From NCBI GenBank assembly GCA_025934255.1, contig JAICYJ010000002.1, forward strand, positions 1-64,000: a stretch of DNA of 64,000 bases, in the 5' to 3' direction. The position numbers and the translations under genes were made by a program. The notes under the pieces were generated by a model. That model saw only the letters and a program-made list of their open reading frames with translations. It ran no database searches and had not been told where the DNA came from. The stretch is from Thermoleophilia bacterium. GTDB lineage: Bacteria; Actinomycetota; Thermoleophilia; Gaiellales; JAICJC01. Of the stretch, positions 59,895 through 64,000 are shown in pieces. How positions within the stretch are numbered: the first letter of the stretch is position 1; each line of letters opens with the position of its first letter.

Positions 59895-61288
59895 CCGAGC
59901 GCTACCTGCGCGGCGTCCCGGAGCCGCCGGGCGTCCTCCTGGCGGACTTCCAGCGGATCCGGGACGAGTTCAAGCTGCCGCGCGCCTTCCCCGATCCGGT
60001 GCTGGCCGAGGCAGAGCGGGCAGCCGCGACGGACTGGCCGCGCGAGCGCCGGCTCGACCTGCGCGACCTGCAGTTCCTGACCATCGACCCGCCCGGCAGC
60101 ATGGATCTCGACCAGGCGATGCTGCTCGAGCGCTCCGGCGACGGCTACACGGTGCGCTACGCGATCGCCGACGTGGCGGCCGTGGTGCCTGCGGGCGGCG
60201 CCGTCCAGCAGGAGGCCTGGCTGCGCGGCCAGACCGTCTACTGCCCGGACGAGCGGATCTCGCTCTACCCGCCCGCCATCGGCGAGGGTGCCGCCAGCCT
60301 GTTGCCTGACCAGGAGCGGCCGGCGCTGGTGTACGTGATCGATCTCGACGGCCAGGGCCGCCAGACGGCGGCGCGGGTCGAGCGCGCCATCGTCCGCAGC
60401 CACCGGCGGCTCGCCTACGGCGAGGCCGAGGTGCCGCTGCTGGAGCAGATCGGCACGCTGCGGAACGCGCTGGCCCGGCAGCGGGGATCGATCACGCTGA
60501 ACACCCGCGCCCAGACGGTGGTGCCCGATCCGTCCCAGAGCTGGGGCTACCGGATCGAGCTCGAGCACCGCTCGCCGGACGAGGATTGGAACGCCGAGAT
60601 CTCGCTGCTGGCGGGGATGGCGGCGGCCGGCATCATGGGGTCGCGCGGGCTGGGGTTGCTGCGGACGATGGCCGGCGCCGATCCCTACCGGGTGAAACAG
60701 CTGCGGGCCGCGGCCAGGGGGCTGGGAGTGGACTGGCCCGAGGGCCGGCCGTTCGCCGAGTTCGTGAACTCGCTCGACCCGGCGCTGCCACAGCAGGCGG
60801 CGCTGATCGAGGAGGCCCGCGACGCGATGGGGCATGCCGGCTACGCCTTCTTCGAGGGCTCGCCGCCGGAGGGCTCCGAGCACGCCGGCATCGCCGCCCG
60901 CTACGCTCACACGACCGCACCGCTGCGGCGGCTGGCCGACCGCTACGTGCTCGACCTGGTGGCCGGAGGCGGCGACCGCGAGGCGCTCGCCAAGCTGCCG
61001 GAGGTGATGAGCGAGGCCGGCTCACGCGCCGCGCGGGTGGAGCGGGCGATCGTGGACGACGTCGAGACGCGGGTGCTCGAGCACCGCGTGGGCGAGCGGT
61101 TCACCGCCGTCGCCCTCGAGAACGACCGCCACGGCACCGTGATCCGGATCGCCGACCCCCCGGTGCGGGCGCGCATGCACGCCGATCCGGCCCCGGCACC
61201 GGGCGACATCGTGGCCGTACAGCTGACGCGGGCCGACCCGGTCTCACGCTCGCTCGAGTTCCACCCAGCTCCCGCCTCACAGGGCTGA
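59891..61288 (+). CDS. RNB-family exoribonuclease-like protein (RNase II/R type)
   Basis: A 465-aa protein made mostly of an RNB catalytic domain. The metal-binding Asp cluster is in [20 protein letters not shown] (around residues 69-88), followed by [31 protein letters not shown], and, after the core, [18 protein letters not shown]. The N-terminal cold-shock domains of RNase R and RNase II are absent; the C-terminal S1-like part is short. It should degrade single-stranded RNA 3' to 5'. GTG 59891 overlaps the ilvC stop, an unexpected partner for an amino-acid operon. Confidence 0.9.
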
Positions 61289-61305
61289 CGGCGCCGCCTG
61301 GCTAG

Positions 61306-62175
<870 letters not shown>

Positions 62176-62188
62176 CCGCGATGCCGGG

Positions 62189-62599
62189 CTACAGCTCGAA
62201 GCGGGCGGCCTCGGCCAGCTCCATGTAGGCGTCCAGCTCGTCGGGCTTGGTGCGCTCGATCCCGTTCAGGCTGATCTGCAGCTGCAGGCCCAGCACGCGG
62301 CAGGGCATGTCGCCGGGGCATCCGGGCACGGCCAGGGTGAACTCGACGAGGTCGCGGCCGCTGTCCTCCCCCACCACCCGGTACGTCCAGCGCAGCTTGC
62401 CGTCGCGGCTTGCGACCTGCCAGCCGAATACGAGCAGCCGCTCGCCGGCCCGCTCGGCGTCGGTCACCGGCGAGTCGATGAGGCCGCGGATGATGCGGGT
62501 GACGGTGCCGTCTCCCGCCGCGTTTCCCCTGTGCGCCTCGATCAGAGCGGGCAGCAGCAGCGGCTCATGTGCGTGAAGCGGTTCGTTGTCCTGTGCCAT
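62189..62599 (-). CDS. Hypothetical protein (136 aa)
   Basis: A small acidic soluble protein. VTRIIRGLIDSPVTDAERAGERLLVFGWQVA and WTYRVVGEDSGRDLVEF suggest a mixed alpha/beta fold; three Cys residues lie in PGCPGDMPCRVLG. I recognise no family. It is convergent with the aldo/keto reductase remnant and divergent from the alpha/beta hydrolase. The 125-bp gap to the latter holds a CCACC/GGTGG hairpin but no clear gene. Confidence 0.6.
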   Translation of the reverse strand: MAQDNEPLHAHEPLLLPALIEAHRGNAAGDGTVTRIIRGLIDSPVTDAERAGERLLVFGWQVASRDGKLRWTYRVVGEDSGRDLVEFTLAVPGCPGDMPCRVLGLQLQISLNGIERTKPDELDAYMELAEAARFEL

Positions 62600-62724
62600 T
62601 GGAGTCGTCCAGCAAAGAAGGGGTTACAACCACCGTACGCACGAACCGGCGGTTTGGCCACCCCCTTGAAGGTGGAATCCATCCAATATGCCGCTGGGGA
62701 CGAATCGGTAGCATCGCAACGACC

Positions 62725-63423
62725 GTGACGACAATCGATCGCGCGCCTCCCGCGCTCGTGACCCTGTCCCCTCGTGGCCCGGTGCGCGGGGTCGCCCTGC
62801 TGGCGCCCGGCGGCCGCAGCACCAGCACCCGCCGGGCATCGCCGGTCAACGCAGCGGCGCTGCGCATGTACCCGTTCCTGCTCGACCTGCACCGGGTCGG
62901 TCGCGACTCCGGACTGGCCGCGCTCCAGCTCCGGTACCGCGTGCGTGGCTACAACGACGGCGATCCCGTGGCCGACGTGGAGTGGGCGTTGTCCGAGATC
63001 GCGCGCCGCCACGGCGACGTCCCGGTCTGCATGGTCGGCCACTCGATGGGCGCTCGCAGCGCGCTTCGCTGCGCCGGGCACGAGAGCGTGCGCGCCGTGG
63101 TGGCGCTCGCCCCCTGGCTGCCGCCCGGCGAGCCCACCGCCCAGCTGGCCGGGCGCACGGTCGTGATGGCGCACGGCACCCGCGACCGCACGACCAGCCC
63201 CGCCCGGTCGCTGGCCTACGCGATCGCGGCGCGCGAGGTCTGCGAGCGGCTCTGCCGGTTCGAGGTGGCCGGGGCGCGGCACGCCATGCTGGAGCGCGGC
63301 CGCGTCTGGCAGGGTCTGGTGCGGCGCGCGGTCCCGGCAACGCTGGAGCTGCGTCCGTGGGACGAGACGCTGCTGGAGGCGTTCGCGCTGCCGTCGCCGG
63401 CCGGCTGCCGGGTGCCGCTGTGA
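62725..63423 (+). CDS. Alpha/beta-hydrolase family protein
   Basis: A 232-aa alpha/beta hydrolase. The nucleophile elbow is VCMVGHSMGARSA (Ser near residue 107), the acid is in AHGTRDRTTSP, and the His in GARHAMLER. The GTG at 62725 is preceded by TAGCAT at 62709-62714; an ATG-started extension to 62569 would cover the divergent promoter and is rejected. It could be an esterase or lipase-like enzyme; the substrate is unknown. Arg-rich loops and a missing lid suggest a small soluble substrate. Confidence 0.82.
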   Translation: MTTIDRAPPALVTLSPRGPVRGVALLAPGGRSTSTRRASPVNAAALRMYPFLLDLHRVGRDSGLAALQLRYRVRGYNDGDPVADVEWALSEIARRHGDVPVCMVGHSMGARSALRCAGHESVRAVVALAPWLPPGEPTAQLAGRTVVMAHGTRDRTTSPARSLAYAIAAREVCERLCRFEVAGARHAMLERGRVWQGLVRRAVPATLELRPWDETLLEAFALPSPAGCRVPL

Positions 63424-63516
63424 GCTTGAGGCACGGGACTGCGTTACGCTGAACCGGACCGGCCGCATGCGCCGGGCTCTGAGATATCGCGGATGGTCTA
63501 GGAGCATCCCATCTAC

Positions 63517-64000
63517 ATGAGCACGCTTGAGATCCCGCCGCCGCCGCGCCGGCCGGCCCGTGCCCGGATCGCGCGTGCCCTGTTCGAGCGCTCCGTGGCC
63601 GGGCTGGAGCGGCTGGAGGTGATCGCTCCCGACGGGCGGCCGCTGCGCCGGCAGCCGGGCGCGCCGCGCATGGAGATCCGGTCGGACGCCTTCTTCCACC
63701 GCCTGGCCGCCTCCGGCAAGATCGGCTTCGGCGAGGCCTACGTGGCCGCCGAGTGGGCGGCCGACGACCTGGCCGGCGTGCTGTCGGCGTTCGCCGAGCG
63801 GCTGTCGCACCTGGTGCCGCGGCCGCTGCAGCGGCTGCGCCGTATCTACGAGCCGCTGCAACCACGCGTGGAGCGCAACACGCCCGCCGGCGCCCGGGCC
63901 AACATCGCCCGCCACTACGACCTGTCGAACGATCTGTTCGCCGCCTTCCTGGACGAGACGATGACCTACTCCTGCGCGGTGTTCGAGCCGGGCGACTCGC
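63517..64000 (+). CDS. Cyclopropane-fatty-acyl-phospholipid synthase family methyltransferase (3' partial)
   Basis: The visible 161 residues are the N-terminal part of a CFA-synthase-like SAM-dependent enzyme, cut by the window end. The leading ~100 residues are the family's N-terminal domain, with GKIGFGEAYVAAEWAADDL typical. NIARHYDLSNDLFAAFLDETMTYS (residues ~130-153) is the substrate-binding motif before the SAM domain. ATG 63517 is the start; an AGGAG lies 12 bases upstream. The product would methylate or cyclopropanate unsaturated membrane acyl chains. Confidence 0.9.
   Translation, partial: MSTLEIPPPPRRPARARIARALFERSVAGLERLEVIAPDGRPLRRQPGAPRMEIRSDAFFHRLAASGKIGFGEAYVAAEWAADDLAGVLSAFAERLSHLVPRPLQRLRRIYEPLQPRVERNTPAGARANIARHYDLSNDLFAAFLDETMTYSCAVFEPGDS

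Overview
The window is high-GC, gene-dense bacterial DNA (roughly 70% G+C by eye) with GTG and TTG starts, 1-8 bp gene overlaps, twin LysM and NlpC/P60 wall enzymes, lipoproteins with Ala/Gly-Cys lipoboxes, a PucR regulator and many apparently leaderless genes. This points to an actinobacterium. The impression is of a soil Thermoleophilia-like lineage, but no rRNA or tRNA is present to prove it. I see no transposase, phage gene, integrase or CRISPR array. It reads as chromosomal backbone with metabolic islands, and no stretch over 300 bases lacks a gene. The first ~90 bases are abnormally G-rich and look like a contig end.

Region 1 (1-19373) is dominated by a sugar-utilisation regulon. A seven-gene minus-strand operon runs from a ROK repressor (12572) through a sugar-binding lipoprotein, two ABC permeases, a Gfo/Idh/MocA dehydrogenase, a BadF-type sugar kinase and an EamA transporter. 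On its other side lie a DegT/StrS aminotransferase resembling aminocyclitol or AHBA-type enzymes, a GH4 glycosidase, and a plus-strand operon of SIS isomerase/deaminase, intracellular deacetylase, second BadF kinase and MalK-like ATPase. A second GH4 gene lies at 1057-2328. Two copies of a 19-bp near-palindrome (12668-12686 and 15531-15549) sit in the two divergent promoters and tie the cluster into one ROK regulon. The gene mix (import, deacetylation, phosphorylation, redox glycoside cleavage, amino-group transfer) suggests catabolism of an unusual, possibly N-acetylated, amino-sugar or aminocyclitol glycoside. That pathway is my inference and is the best candidate here for an undescribed system.

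Region 2 (19370-35092) holds an orphan OmpR-type regulator; a UbiA / unknown / proline dehydrogenase / class III aminotransferase / queuosine-precursor-type transporter operon; exonuclease VII; a TetR-Rieske-unknown-acyl-CoA dehydrogenase operon with a perfect 20-bp operator; an aquaporin; a LysM transglycosylase; a divergent ArsR/thioredoxin pair; and a glycogen-debranching-type enzyme. Region 3 (35093-41508) holds threonine synthase under a SAM-I riboswitch, an SGNH hydrolase, a siroheme sulfite/nitrite reductase whose promoter spacer contains a palindrome shared with a divergent GntR gene, and an NlpC/P60 protein. Region 4 (41647-51499) is a polyamine locus: a Pot-type importer, GABA aminotransferase, a divergent omega-aminotransferase, a PucR regulator and a saccharopine-dehydrogenase-like protein, with an inverted repeat in the shared promoter.

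Region 5 (51551-64000) has an AT-hook protein, glucose-6-phosphate isomerase, and the branched-chain amino-acid operon leuA-leuB-ilvB-ilvN-ilvC followed by an RNase II-type gene. The operon is preceded by a leucine-rich leader ORF and hairpins that look like an attenuator. Downstream are an aldo/keto reductase pseudogene with an internal deletion plus frameshift, a hypothetical gene, an alpha/beta hydrolase, and the start of a cyclopropane-fatty-acid synthase cut off by the window edge.
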